64,000 nucleotides of DNA from Symsagittifera roscoffensis (taxonomy: Eukaryota > Xenacoelomorpha > Acoela > Convolutidae). Positions 24,064-34,694 of the stretch are shown one piece after another. The translations under genes were made by a program, and so were the position numbers. The notes beneath the pieces were generated by a model that saw only the letters and a list, made by a program, of their open reading frames with translations, was not told where the DNA came from and made no database searches. How positions within the stretch are numbered: position 1 is the stretch's first letter; each line of letters opens with the position of its first letter. The stretch is from NCBI RefSeq assembly GCF_963678635.1, contig NC_087065.1:17497623-17561622 (forward strand), given 5' to 3'.

Positions 24064-27000
24064 TTAATTTTCAATATCCTCCTGAGAGTCGCCTTGGCTG
24101 CTCATGATGTTGCTGCCCTCCCTGCGCAGTTGGGCCAATTGAAGTTTTCTTTCCTCTTGGTAGCATTTGTCTCGGATTTTCTCAAGATCTTTCAGCTTAT
24201 TCTCCTGCGCAGTCAACAGCTTTTCTTCGATCTACAAGAACAAACTGATATAGTCAACTAACATTTTCTCAACGAAATACCCAGACAGCAACCATAGTTC
24301 GGGTTAAAATCTCCGTAGATTGAGGAGGAACTTAACGCGATCTGTTCAGTTAAAAGCGTACACCCTTGGTTGGGTTGTTCGAAATTTTCGACCGAATTGG
24401 TCAAACACGCGGACAGTTTTCGACGCAATAAGAGTCCACTTAGTCGAAACAACGGAAGCCGAAACCTATAAAGCCAAAAAAAAAGATTTAAAAAAATGAA
24501 CACAGAGGCAAAGGGGAGCTTCGCAACACTTGCGATACAATAAAAACCTTGCGTTACATTTCAGTGAATAGAAACAGAGATGAAGTCTTGAAAAATATTT
24601 TTCAACATTAAAAAATTAGTTTTAACCCATACCCTTAGTGGTTTCTACTGAAGGAAGTATCAGTCACTTAAAAAGAGGAGAGCCTTCTTTGGGTTCTTTT
24701 ATAAACTCAATATCAGATTTGGCAGGGGTAATTTTTCGAAAAAAGGATTTTTTCTAAAGCATACCTGTAGTTCTACTAAAAACGTTTAACCGTTTATGCA
24801 GGGAAAATTTCTACACCATGTGTTTTCAATTGAACCAATAACCTAAGAGCTGACTGCGCAGGGTTTCAGAAAAGACGAAACTTTTCCAAAACGATCAAAA
24901 TCTCAAAAAAAACTGACGTTTTCCTGAGTCAATAGTTTTACTGAGAAAAATGAGGCGTAGCTTTTCAATAGGGAGGTTTCCAACAAAATCGTGTCGATTG
25001 AACATATACTCGAGGAGCCATTGAAAGAGATTCCCATAATCAGTTTTTACGATTGAATTCTAATCGAGGAAAGTGAAACTAACAAAAACTCTAAATGGAC
25101 TTGTCTTAAGGACATAACAACCAATATACAAAAATTTGAGAGCCGGAATTTCTGCACCAAAATTCTCATAAGATGTTTCCACAATTGAACCCTCAATCTC
25201 AGATTTGGCAGGAGAGCTTTTGAGAAAAGTAAATGAGTTTCCAAAAACACCAGTTCGAAATACACAAATTTGAGATTTCCGAAAGCTAGAGCTTTTTTCC
25301 TACGTAAAAAAGGGCAAGCCAGCTGATGCAACAAAGAAACCTGAAATATTTCAACAATTAATCTTGAACTTGGCAGGGTAGTTTTTGAGAACAGTCAAAA
25401 AGTTTCCAAAACGGCCAGAAGTTTAAAACTTTGACTTTTCCGAAAATCCAAATTGTTTTTCGACTAAAACTATGGTGTAGCAATTTACCCAGAGAGGATT
25501 CTCATACAGCGAGTCCTCCATATGACTTTGAACCTATGAATTTTCCAAGGCGATTTTCTTTAAATAGGGCAAATCAGGGAGTATTCCTCATACCGCTTCT
25601 TTTGATTGCAATCTTGATGTCTGATTGGCCAGGGTAGTTTTCTATGCTAGTAACAAAGTTTCCAAAAAATCATATAAATTTGACTTTTCCGCGAAGAAAA
25701 ACTATTTTTCTGCAAAAAATCTGTGGTAGCCGCTTACTCCGCGTGGATTAAGACAATCTTTTTTCGATTGCTACATGTCTTTCTCAAATTTAGGCGGTTA
25801 GTTTTCGAGCAAAGTCAAAAGTTTTTGAAAAAAAAACGGTAAATTAGCTTTTTTGGCGCCATTACGTAATTTAATGAAAAAAGGGTACAAGGAATAACAG
25901 TTTGTGCAACGAAGATACCCACAACCAGTTTTTAAAACTGAAACCTTAACCCCGGATATGAAATGAGAGATCCCCGCGACCTGTTCTTGCCATTGCAACC
26001 TCAATATCAGATTTGGCTTGGAAGTCCCTGAGAAAAAAAGAAAAATCTAAGAAAACGAGTCAAACATTCCCCTCGAATTTTCGAAGGTGGAGTAAGGCAA
26101 AAAAAGACTGGGAAATAATCAGACACAGAATTTATTGTCCGGACTTTTGGTTAAAACCAATTTAAAATTGTTGAAGTAGTTGCCGAGAACAACTAAAATT
26201 TCAGCGAAAAGTGAAAAAATCAGGTTTTATGAAAATGTTTGGGATTTCATTTTTTTATTGAGACGCTTTGAATTTTTTTTTTCACTTTTCGCTAAAATTT
26301 TAATTGTTCTCGGCAACTACTTCAACAATCTTAAATTGGTATTAACCGTCTCAAAACATGAACTCCCAAACATTTTCATAAAACCAGATTTTGTCGAGTA
26401 TGAACAATTTGCCCTTAAGACTACGCAATATATGTTGACCGAGCCGATGAAACTAAAGCCTAAACCTTTTCATCGAAAAAAAGTATTGATAAAAAATCAA
26501 ATTATTCAAAGTCAGACTTGGTAAAAATGACAAATTACACAACTTTCAATTCTAGTTGAAAATTTTGAAATCAAAATTACATCCATGGTTTACAAAGTAG
26601 GCAAATAAAAAACAGTACCAGATAAAACAAATTCCATTATTAAAAAACGGAAAATGAAACGACGGAAACTAGGCCCAAAACCAAGAATCCGAAAAAAAAA
26701 CAATAATTTTTTGAGAAATTTATTAGAAACTATAATTACTACCGGAAACGGACGAGACCTATTTACTATCTAAATAATGGTAGTTTGATTTGAGTTTTCA
26801 AGAATGAGCATGTCTTGAAATTTACCATACCAACAAAAACAACTTTCGACCTAACATTGCTGAACTTTTAATACCAGTTAGAGACGAAAAAAATCTATTT
26901 GCCGCTCAAAGCTCAAGCGATTTTCTTAAACAGCATGTATCACCTACCTGCTTTTTCTTCAGTTCTTGCTCAGCTTCCTCCTTCTCTACCAAGCTTCTTC

Positions 27001-27365
27001 GAACTTGCTTCACCCGATCAACGTGATCTCGGTTTTTAGCCTTGATATCCTCCATAAGCATGTCACGTCGTGCGGCGCAATCTTCAATCTTCTGACTGAT
27101 TTCGGTTAGGGTGACGCTCTAAATAGGCAATATAAATTCATGAGTTACATTTTAGAAGATACCGAAAAATAAGAAAAAAATTGCGCCCAAATGATACCTT
27201 TTTCGAAGCATAAGGAGAAGCTATCTTCGGACTCGCAACAGCGCCTGTATTTCCCAAATTTTGCGATTCTTTCAAGACGTACGCGACAGCTTGTCCACTT
27301 GGAGACTGGCAGTATTCGGTTTCCAGCAAAGATGCAGATTTTTGGACTTGAGATGGCGATTCCAT
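24064..27365 (-). CDS. STMN: Stathmin-family microtubule regulator, three exons, complete
   Basis: Minus-strand exons 27365-27198 (56 codons, starts ATG), 27118-26948 (57 codons) and 24231-24064 (55 codons plus TAA) all join in phase 0 with GT-AG borders, giving 168 aa; vertebrate stathmin is about 149. Exon 1 has SPSGQAVAYVLK, the counterpart of the SGQAFEL segment at the N-terminus of stathmin, followed by a Ser/Pro linker (SPKIASPYASKK). Exon 2 starts the long helix with LTEISQKIEDCAARRD, aligning with LEEIQKKLEAAEERRK, and exon 3 continues with IEEKLLTAQENKLKDLEKIR. The charged helix has the spacing that binds two tubulin dimers in known stathmins. By family knowledge it should sequester tubulin and promote microtubule catastrophe in the cytosol, with control by phosphorylation of N-terminal serines. 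The tail after the helix is short and acidic (DSQEDIEN). Confidence 0.88.
26149..26387. repeat. Interleaved inverted repeats (A-B-A'-B' order) in stathmin intron 2
   Basis: Arm A (26149-26220) is the reverse complement of 26277-26347. Arm B (26223-26267, containing ggttttatgaaaatgtttgg) is the reverse complement of 26347-26387. The order is A, B, A-inverted, B-inverted, so both stems cannot form as one simple hairpin. The middle of arm A, gaagtagttgccgagaac, is perfectly paired. Confidence 0.85.
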
Positions 27366-28326
27366 GATTATGAGAAATTATGCGGTGTATTGATCAAACA
27401 ACACTATATGAAACACACAGGAACAGAATAACGTTACTCAGAAAGAGTTTTACATAGCTCGAAAATTTGCAAAATTTTATAAATCAAAGATCACCAGAGA
27501 AAAAGTTTAAGATAATTTCGGGCAGAGTTTTGCAAGATTTTTTGAAAAACGGCAAGATTGATTCAATTGGTCAATTGTGGTATACGCTAAAATTGGAGTC
27601 ATACATCAAGCGTACAACTTTTGGTCGAGCATTACTTGATTTCAGGGTCAATTTAACGGTTAGCTTGATTATGGGGTTCACTAATTACAACTCGCACACA
27701 ATATGAAACTTTACCGAATGATACTAATGTGCAATCTTTTACTGAAGAATGTTAAATCCTCAATAGATTTATTCAGAGTACCGTAAAAAGAGACAGGGGA
27801 ATTGGGCAGACACATAATTTCTGCTACTTCAGCCTGAATAAAACTTTTTCAGATGAACTTTATGACATTTGGCCTCGCCGATCAACAACGCTTCAATAAT
27901 TGAGAGCACTGGATGACTGAACAGCAGATTTACACAAAGGCAATTAATGTTTGGCAAAGACAAAAGTGATACAATTTATTCAAAACTCGGATCAACCGGA
28001 GCTCAGCGCCAATATGTTGAACGGTTTGGCTATGATACATCAGGACAAAGCACCACTCCCTCCGATTTTATCAATAGCAGGCACACGTTATCACCAACTA
28101 AATAAACTTTTAATTATCTTTTTGAGAAATTTCCTGGCTAAAATTTTGAAACACTTACGTTAGACACTAGAGAAAAACTGAAAAGAAATACTTGACGAAA
28201 ATTAACAAAACAATTCTTTTGACGTTAACACTCTTTTACACAAACGCAAACGTTCCTGCATCAGAACGGATTGATAACGCTTTAGGCATCTTGTGCTGTA
28301 AAAAGTGACCCAAACACTTTACTTGG
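27366..28326. other. Stathmin upstream region and LINE flank
   Basis: About 960 bp upstream of the stathmin start on the minus strand and outside the LINE tail. Two plus-strand frames of 70-79 codons (27467-27706, 27951-28163) have no recognisable motif. The stathmin promoter should lie here, but I see no clear core element. Confidence 0.4.
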
Positions 28327-28355
28327 TAGAGTAGTAGTAGTAGTAGTAGTAGTAG
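28327..28355 (-). repeat. Trinucleotide tail of the LINE
   Basis: About nine TAG repeats on the plus strand (CTA on the minus strand) directly follow the 3' UTR of the LINE. Microsatellite tails instead of poly(A) are common in CR1/L2-type LINEs. Confidence 0.8.
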
Positions 28356-28392
28356 AGGCTTTAGGGCTCATTGGCCCAGGGGTGTCAACCCT

Positions 28393-30266
28393 TCAGTTTT
28401 CAGCTGGCATGAGTTTTTGGTAGGGGTTACACGATCCACAGGAACACAGTACACGCCAGGTGCATGTGTCTAGCTGATTGTAACTGTTTTCAAAGTAGTT
28501 GAAGTAACTTTCTGTCAGTTGTTTTTTCGTCGGGTTGTCGCGAAACTGTTTGTGGAGTATATTGAAAAGTTTCGGGGCTCTCGTCCAGAAATTTTCGTCT
28601 GTTTTGCTGATGCGGTTTTTGTTGAGCTCGAATTCGCTGCATTGTCTCGTGGTGCTTTCTCTCAGTGATATTGGAATTGAATCATTACTGACGCTGTATT
28701 TACCGTCCATGACCGATTGAAGAAACAGTATATCATGGAGTTCGATGTACAATGAGAGTGGTAAGATCTTCAGGGTACGTAGTCTCTCTTTGTATCCGAT
28801 GGAGTAGTTAAGTATCCATGTAGTAGCTTTTTGTTGAACTCTTTCGATTTCCCGCATTACGGTTTTTGATGGGTACCATACCTGCGATGCATAGGAAATG
28901 ATAGGGACGACGTAACCTACATAGGCGTTCAATTTTGTTTCGAGATTTGCATAGCATGAGATGTTACGTTTGAGGTTGAAGAAGGCTCGCCATGCTTTAC
29001 CGGTCCTACGTTTAATGTTTTCGTTCCACGAGATGTTTTTTGTCATTATCACTCCTAGGTCTTTCTGGGAGTTGACAGTGCCTAGTTTCACGCCTTTTGA
29101 ACTCACAGGCTCTGTATTTCCTTTAATTCGTAGTGCCTTACTTTTTGCCATATTTAGTACCATTTGGTTTTTGAGACTCCACTTTTCAATTTCCGTTCCG
29201 AGGACAATTGCTTCTTCGTAGTTCTTTGCAATTACTTTAAAGTCGTTGGCGTAGCCAAAAGAAGTGCTCGGTTTGACTGATTCTGGAAGATCGTTAACGT
29301 ATATCAGGAACATGAGCGGACCTAGTATTGGACCCTGTGGTACTCCACTTGTTACTGGCGTGACTGGAGATTTGCTTCTATCAATTTTAACACATTGTTT
29401 TCGTGCTGTTAGGTAGCTGGCTAGTAGTTCATGGATTTTCCCGCCAATTCCCACTTCTGCAATTTTAGATATCAGTGGTTGATGTGGGACCTTGTCAAAG
29501 GCTTTACTGAAGTCTACGTATAGGACCCATAGTTCAGCGTTTTCTTTGATGTCGTTTTCCAGATAAATTTCGTTATGTATTCCGATATGTCTGCCTTGTT
29601 GTTTTCTTTAAAGACTGGTGGTATTTCACTGGTTTTCCATCGGCGTGGAAATGATCCTTTATTAATGCAGGTTTGAAAAATGAGCTTTAGAGATTTTGCG
29701 AGTGATGTCGCGTGTTTCAGGATAATGTTTCCAATGTTGTCCGGACCGCATGCTTTTTTTGTTTTCAGTGATTGGAGGCATCTGGTTATTTCTTCCTCGG
29801 ATAGTTTCAGGTGGTTTGTTTCTGATTTTATGTAAGTTTGTTTGCCGGTTAGTTCACCTTGTTTGCTGAAAACTTGGGTGAAAAATTTGTTAAACAGAGA
29901 ACGTTTTTGTTCATTGTTTAACGCTGTTTCAGTTGTGTCCGGTGATTGATTAAGGAACATTTCGTCTGGTAGGGGATGCTTTTTGTGTATCGATTTCAAA
30001 AATTTCTGAAGATCAGACATGCGGCGGCTCTTGAATACTTTAGCTCCGAATATGGCTTGATCCATTTTGATTTCTTCGTTCAGGATTTTTTCAGCTTTTT
30101 TGATTTTCAGGAGTAGCGAGAGTGAGTTTGCTTTTGCGTATTTTTGCTTCATTGTCGCGACTATCTTCATTTGATGTGAGGTGGATGATCTAATCCAGGG
30201 TGGAATTTCTGCCCTGTGTTTGGTGACTCGGGGTATTTTTTCGTCGATGATGTTCTCGAGCCATTT
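28393..30266 (-). pseudogene. LINE ORF2, reverse transcriptase part (broken)
   Basis: The frame continues from the endonuclease past a TAG at 30267-30269. It covers the linker (WLENIIDEKIPRVTK, then PPWIR) and the N-terminal RT part up to about 29560, where a deletion and frameshift occur. The second frame holds motif A (VLYVDFSKAFDKVP, about 29505), motif B (SGVPQGPILGPLMFLIYVND, about 29330) and motif C as FGYANDFKVI, where the usual second-last Asp of the x-D-D box is Asn. A thumb-like C-terminal region ends at 28393 with a Cys-rich tail (CTWRVLCSCGSCNPYQ). Missing motifs 0-2 and the Asp-to-Asn change make it non-functional. Confidence 0.85.
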
Positions 30267-31127
30267 CTACCACTGTAACAGTAGGACGTCAATGTTGCTG
30301 TAGCAGTATGGTGTAAATGGCTGGCTGACGATTTGTTTGTTGAAATCATCCCAGTCGGTTTTCTGGTATGCGCGTTTAATAGCTGGGGTTGTTATTTTGC
30401 TCGAAGTTGGTAGGGACCAATAAGTTTTGTATGCGTGATGATCGGAACACTTTTTTCCGTTTGATGAGTATTGTGCTTCTAGTGCTGAGTCGATAGCCGA
30501 ACTTAGCACAAGAGTCGGGTCAGTGGCAAGGAATACATCGAGGCTCCTGCCTTCGTGGCACGTGATTAGCTGATGTAGATCGTACTTTTCTAGAGTGTCC
30601 AATATGTTGGCTTCGTATTCGTCGTTTGAGTTTAGGCTGTCCCAGTTTGCGTCTGCAAGATTTATATCTCCGGTTAGGATGAGTTGCGATGAGTTGTCAC
30701 TAAGCGAGTCATGAAGCTGTTTTAAGACGTCTTTTATGTTGTCGGGAGATGCTCTATACGGGCTGTTTTTGGGGGGATTGTAGAAGCAGCAGATTACTAT
30801 CTGCTTCTGACGAGATTTGATTTCGATGGCAGCACATTCTAGTTCGGTTTTGAGTTCTATTCTGCTATGAGTTAAACCTTTCACTGCAATGAGGACTCCG
30901 CCGTGCTTAGTGTTCTGACCCGTATTGGGTCGATCTGTTCTGTGTATTGTGTAGTTTGATAGAAAGAGGGCCTCGTCTGGTACTGCAGTTGTGAGCCATG
31001 TTTCAGTTAGACAGATGATGTCGTAGTCGTTTGTAAGAACTGCATTTGCCAATGTCATGCGTCTACTAATGTCTAGCAGGCTCCTGACATTGAAATTTAG
31101 AATACTGAGCGAACTTTTAGTATGTAG
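30267..31127 (-). pseudogene. LINE ORF2, endonuclease domain
   Basis: AP-endonuclease-like domain. It starts SILNFNVRSLLDISRR, then YDIICLTETWL (catalytic Glu), a GGVLIAVK strand, CCFYNPP, LILTGDINLADANWD (GDxN motif), SLDVFLATDP and CSDHHA (the final SDH motif). All expected catalytic residues are visible. The first Met is at 31058, but homology starts upstream of it, directly after the stop codon of ORF1 in the same frame. The domain ends at a TAG (30267-30269), after which the frame continues into the RT linker, so this looks like a single nonsense mutation. Confidence 0.85.
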
Positions 31128-31130
31128 TCA
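31128..31130 (-). promoter_or_regulatory. Candidate leaky stop: in-frame UGA-CUA between LINE ORF1 and ORF2
   Basis: ORF1 ends CAA TGA CTA, and the same frame continues open into the endonuclease domain, whose homology begins about 10 codons later. UGA followed by CUA is an established stop-codon readthrough context in eukaryotes and RNA viruses. That readthrough makes ORF2 here is my inference; reinitiation at the Met at 31058 is the main alternative. Confidence 0.45.
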
Positions 31131-32033
31131 TTGTTCTGGTTCTGGCGGAACATTTTCCCAGTTGTCTAGATTCTTGTCGTCAGTTTCGTTTGTGTTTTGT
31201 TGAAGCTTGAGGTTTCTGATTCGTAGACGTTTTTTGTCGTATTCGTTTTCGATCATCTTTCGGCGTAGTTTCAAAGCATCGTTTTCAATTTTTCGGTCTT
31301 CAGGGGATAGTTCCTTGCTCAAATATACCTGTTTAGAGTAAGTTTTTAATTTGTATAGCGACAGCAGTATCAGCCGTCGATGGTGTTCGCTGGTTGTTTT
31401 GATTATGAGTATTCTGTCTTTTTTGCCATCGTAGTTTCCCAATCGCCTTACATCATCGATCGGACAGTCGATTTTTAGGAATTCCAGAATACTTTTAACT
31501 TCCTTCACGTCGTGTTCGTACCGTTCTCTTGGCGATTTGGCCTTCGATTCTGCAATGCCTCGCACCCGTAATCCGTCGTAGTTTTCTTTTTTCTTCTGGG
31601 TTTTTGGTTCTGATGTTTTTGTTGTTCTGCTGGTGGTGAGTTCACTGTCAGGTCGTGGAGCCATCTCGGTTCTCAGGGAAGTTATCTGGTCCTTTATACC
31701 TTCGACGTTACCGATGTTACTTGTCAGGGATTGGAGCTGATTTTTGACTTCTTCAACGCTCTCCACTATTGGCTTTATGTCGTTGTTTTTTCTGGTGGAT
31801 GCAAGTTTGTCCAGCATGCGGTCCCTATGGTTTAGGCGGACACACGCGTTGCAGATAAGTAGGAGGTTTTGGCTGACCTCACTTATCCCGAAGATTGCTC
31901 GTTCACTCATTTCGGTGCACTTAGGGGTCAAGTGCATTGAGTCTCCGCATGAGACACATAGAAACACGGCATCCCGTGCCGTTATGGGATTTGCGCATGT
32001 TTTGCAGCAGTTTTTCGGTTTTGATGGCGCCAT
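31128..32033 (-). CDS. LINE ORF1 with N-terminal PHD finger
   Basis: 301 aa, intact from ATG to TGA. Residues about 9-65 form a C4HC3 PHD-type zinc finger (CCKTC ... CVSCGDSMH ... CNACV). Residues about 70-130 are charged and probably coiled coil. Residues about 150-235 (VRGIAESKAKSPRERYEHD through ILIIKTTSEHHRRLILLSLY) resemble the RNA-binding region of LINE ORF1 proteins, and a basic C-terminus follows. By family knowledge it would package element RNA. The TGA is followed in the same frame by ORF2, and the next codon is CTA. Confidence 0.8.
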   Translation of the reverse strand: MAPSKPKNCCKTCANPITARDAVFLCVSCGDSMHLTPKCTEMSERAIFGISEVSQNLLLICNACVRLNHRDRMLDKLASTRKNNDIKPIVESVEEVKNQLQSLTSNIGNVEGIKDQITSLRTEMAPRPDSELTTSRTTKTSEPKTQKKKENYDGLRVRGIAESKAKSPRERYEHDVKEVKSILEFLKIDCPIDDVRRLGNYDGKKDRILIIKTTSEHHRRLILLSLYKLKTYSKQVYLSKELSPEDRKIENDALKLRRKMIENEYDKKRLRIRNLKLQQNTNETDDKNLDNWENVPPEPEQ

Positions 32034-32109
32034 TGTGGAATGTATTGGGGAAGTGGAATGTGTAGGAATAGAAAAAGAATAGAAAAGAGACCCTTATCTC
32101 CTGCGCTTC

Positions 32110-32400
32110 GTACGAAACTTAATTCCTACGATGCACTAGGGGTAAAGGCCTTGTTTGCAAAACGTTAGCTCCTACTATCCCGCGCTTTCTAGGAAACTTA
32201 ATTCCCAAGAATGCACTGAGATTGTTGGAACACAGGTTGGAATTGACAAACCGAAGTTGAAATTAAGAAAACTTCTTAAGAAAACTGAATTCCTATAGAT
32301 GTACTGGGTTTAGTTCAACTCGGTTGGGTATATATCTACTTATGCTCTGACTTTCCCGCGCTTCCAAGGAAACTTAATTCCTATGGATGCACTGGGGCGG
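32110..32400 (-). repeat. Four 5' monomer-like repeats of the LINE
   Basis: A block of the type gaaacttaattcctaNgatg followed by cactgggg recurs at about 32114, 32193, 32280 and 32369, spaced 79-89 bp. The first, second and fourth are preceded by a cgcgctt-like string. They lie just upstream of ORF1 and read like promoter monomers in some LINE 5' UTRs. Confidence 0.6.
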
Positions 32401-32453
32401 TTAGAATCACAAGTACTCAACAAGAATATAATTAAAGGCGAGGAGAGTCTTAC

Positions 32454-33154
32454 TTATTTTTGGAGTCCAAGGGCGATACGCTTCTTGAGCATGTCCTTTT
32501 GTTTCTTGCTCAGCTTCTTATTGCTTTCTTTTGTGCTCTGGTCGCTTTCGATTCTTGACTTCTTGTTGTTCTTGTAGCTCAGTCTCTTCTTCCTGCTTTT
32601 CTTGAGTCCAGTAAGTTCTGATTTGTTTCGGATTATTGTATTAACGAGCCGCTTTTCAATGACAATGTCGGGATGGACTTTTGCGATTTCGTACTTAAGC
32701 TGGATATCCTTGCGTTTTCTACTGGATGTAAGATCTCTAATGGCGTCAATTACCAAGATTCCGCTGGAGTTGAGCTCTTCGTAAATATCGCGTGTACCTT
32801 CTCTGCGAGTGTAGACGATGGCCTCTATCTTGTGGGTGTTGTTTAGATGCCTAAGCTCTTCGACTAGTTGAGATGGGTGAGGGGGTGGAATTTGTTCGTT
32901 AATGGGTTGTAGTTACTTCGGTGTTTTGTCAGTGAGTTGTTTATTGTGTCATGCCAGATGACAAGATTTGATCGAAGTCGGAGCACACCCTGTCTTTTTA
33001 CTAGATTTTGCACTATCTTCAGAGGATTCTTTGAATAAGGGTTCAATGAAAGCCCGGAGATGGCTGTGGATTGTCTTGCAAATCGTAAACGTTCTCTGTG
33101 CCCCAGTGATGACTTCGTATAATTCAGGGAGTTGGCCCCCACAAAATAAACCAT
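32454..33154 (-). pseudogene. Unrecognised basic protein ORF, frameshifted
   Basis: Two overlapping minus-strand frames look like one broken coding region. The first (33154-32864) contains GHRERLRFARQSTAISGL and LRLRSNLVIWHDTINNSL. The second (about 32911-32454) contains HKIEAIVYTRREGTRDIYEE, ILVIDAIRDLTSSRKRKD and a very Lys/Arg-rich C-terminus ending KKLSKKQKDMLKKRIALGLQ. The frame change lies near 32915. I do not recognise the family. It lies immediately upstream of the LINE 5' repeats on the same strand, so it may belong to a mobile element rather than to the host. Confidence 0.4.
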
Positions 33155-33811
33155 TTTGCATCATTCATCTGAAACTATTTAATAAGTAGTATTTAATAAG
33201 TAGTATTCTGAGTATTTTCGTTAGCTAAATAATTCCAATTTACTACGGAAAAAATTAACGAGAACGGTGAACTTGCTTTTTTGGCCATAAACATTTTATT
33301 AAGCCAACAGGATACCGAATGATACTCAAACAATAAAAAAATTTCGAAGTTTCGTACCCTTCTGCTCAAAAAAAAACATTTTTGATAGAACAGTTCCTAT
33401 TGTAACATTTGCCCAAAAACTACAGTGACGGAGCGTAGAAAAAGCAACAATTGACGACTGGCCAGCGTCAGTTACCAAAATTCAACTCGTTTTTCACCGT
33501 CTCGACCTAGCCAGTTGAATTTCTGGTCTGTTCAGGGCTAAGTAAAAAGTTACCATTTTTCAGCCATCAGTCAAACGACTTTTGATCAGCTTTTGTCTGC
33601 ATGCGAAGACAACCACATAGCTGGGTCTCGGATCCCCAGCCTACATGATTGCTATTAAAAACACGGCTCGAGTATCCTGTTTCACTATGTTTTTAGTGAC
33701 AGTTATATAAAAAATCCATTGGAGATGGATTGACCCTTTCCTCTTCCTAGCTACTCATACTCTAAAATAGCAAATAATATTGGGGTTAATTCAAATTTTC
33801 AGTACATCAAA
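33155..33811. other. Non-coding stretch before the inverted-repeat element
   Basis: About 650 bp with no convincing frame on either strand and no obvious repeat. Confidence 0.4.
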
Positions 33812-34147
33812 GTGTAACCGTCGCCTACTTAAGTCACATATGATGTTAAAGAAAAATAGACCCTATAACCATTGGCTCAAGAGTCAGGGACACTATCTCT
33901 TGTGTTTTTCTACCTCAAGAGGTCGGAGCAAATTCGGTTCACTTAGGACATTTGACTCAAACATTTGTTACAGCTTAAAGGCCACTACCAAAATACCCCC
34001 CCCCACTCTAGAATAAAAGAACGCCGCTGTTATTTTTGAATATTTTTCCGCGATTTTCTTTTTCTGGTATTTTCAGTTGTCGCGAGAAATTTGAGCATGA
34101 CATGCTCAAATCGAATTTTTGAAAAATTGCATTTCACCCCAAAGTCA
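33812..34147 (+). repeat. Left inverted repeat of the unknown element
   Basis: Outer part 33812-34023 and inner part 34023-34147 are contiguous here. Identity to the right arm is moderate to high, with indels, so the element is not young. A C-run at about 33996 pairs with a G-run near 39463. Confidence 0.8.
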
Positions 34148-34694
34148 AGACTAGAAGTTTTCTCAAGGTCAAACTTCCAGATATGACCGACTGGCACATA
34201 ATCACCGGACTCAAGGTCGATTTCCTCATCTTGTGTCGTCGTCTGTCAGTGAGCCCCCAGAATGTTGAGAGTGTCTCTAGATAGAGTGCCAGTGGTCATT
34301 TACAGAAGTTTGCAGCGTTTTCATTCTTATCTACACCCCAAAATTCACAACCATGCAAAATTGTCACGTTATTGCTAATCTGCAATCAATATCTGCATAC
34401 ACTTGCACCAAAAATTTCCGCTTTGCAAGCTAATGATTAAAATTTCTTTTGTTTTACCCTTTCAGAAAAATGTAATGTAGCATTTTGATTTATATAGTAG
34501 GTATAATATACTAGTAACAATAATTTTTCATTAGAATTTCTTTTCCGTGCCCTCAGATTTCATCTGAGTTCACACTCAAACCTACCACTCACGACTCAAG
34601 AATCAATCCCTGAACACCCTCATCAGTTCATGCTCCTTGTCTTCGAGGTACTGGGTCCTGACACACCCGACGTCGTAATCTGCCTTGCCAGTTC

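Larger units (their letters stand above)
28327..32400 (-). mobile_element. CR1-like non-LTR retrotransposon (LINE), inactive
   Basis: Minus-strand order: 5' monomer-like repeats (32400-32110), ORF1 with a PHD finger (32033-31128), an apurinic-type endonuclease (31127-30267), reverse transcriptase (to 28393), a short 3' UTR, and a microsatellite tail of CTA repeats at 28355-28327. PHD fingers in ORF1 together with an AP-endonuclease/RT ORF2 are described for CR1-like LINEs. Damage: an in-frame TAG at 30267-30269, an internal deletion with frameshift near 29560 that removes RT motifs before motif A, and a mutated catalytic box (YAND). It may be 5' incomplete; I cannot set its outer 5' edge. Confidence 0.85.

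Noticed and set aside
28331..28355. The TAG run as a CRISPR-like or regulatory repeat
   Set aside because: It is a plain trinucleotide run at the 3' end of a LINE, which explains it fully.
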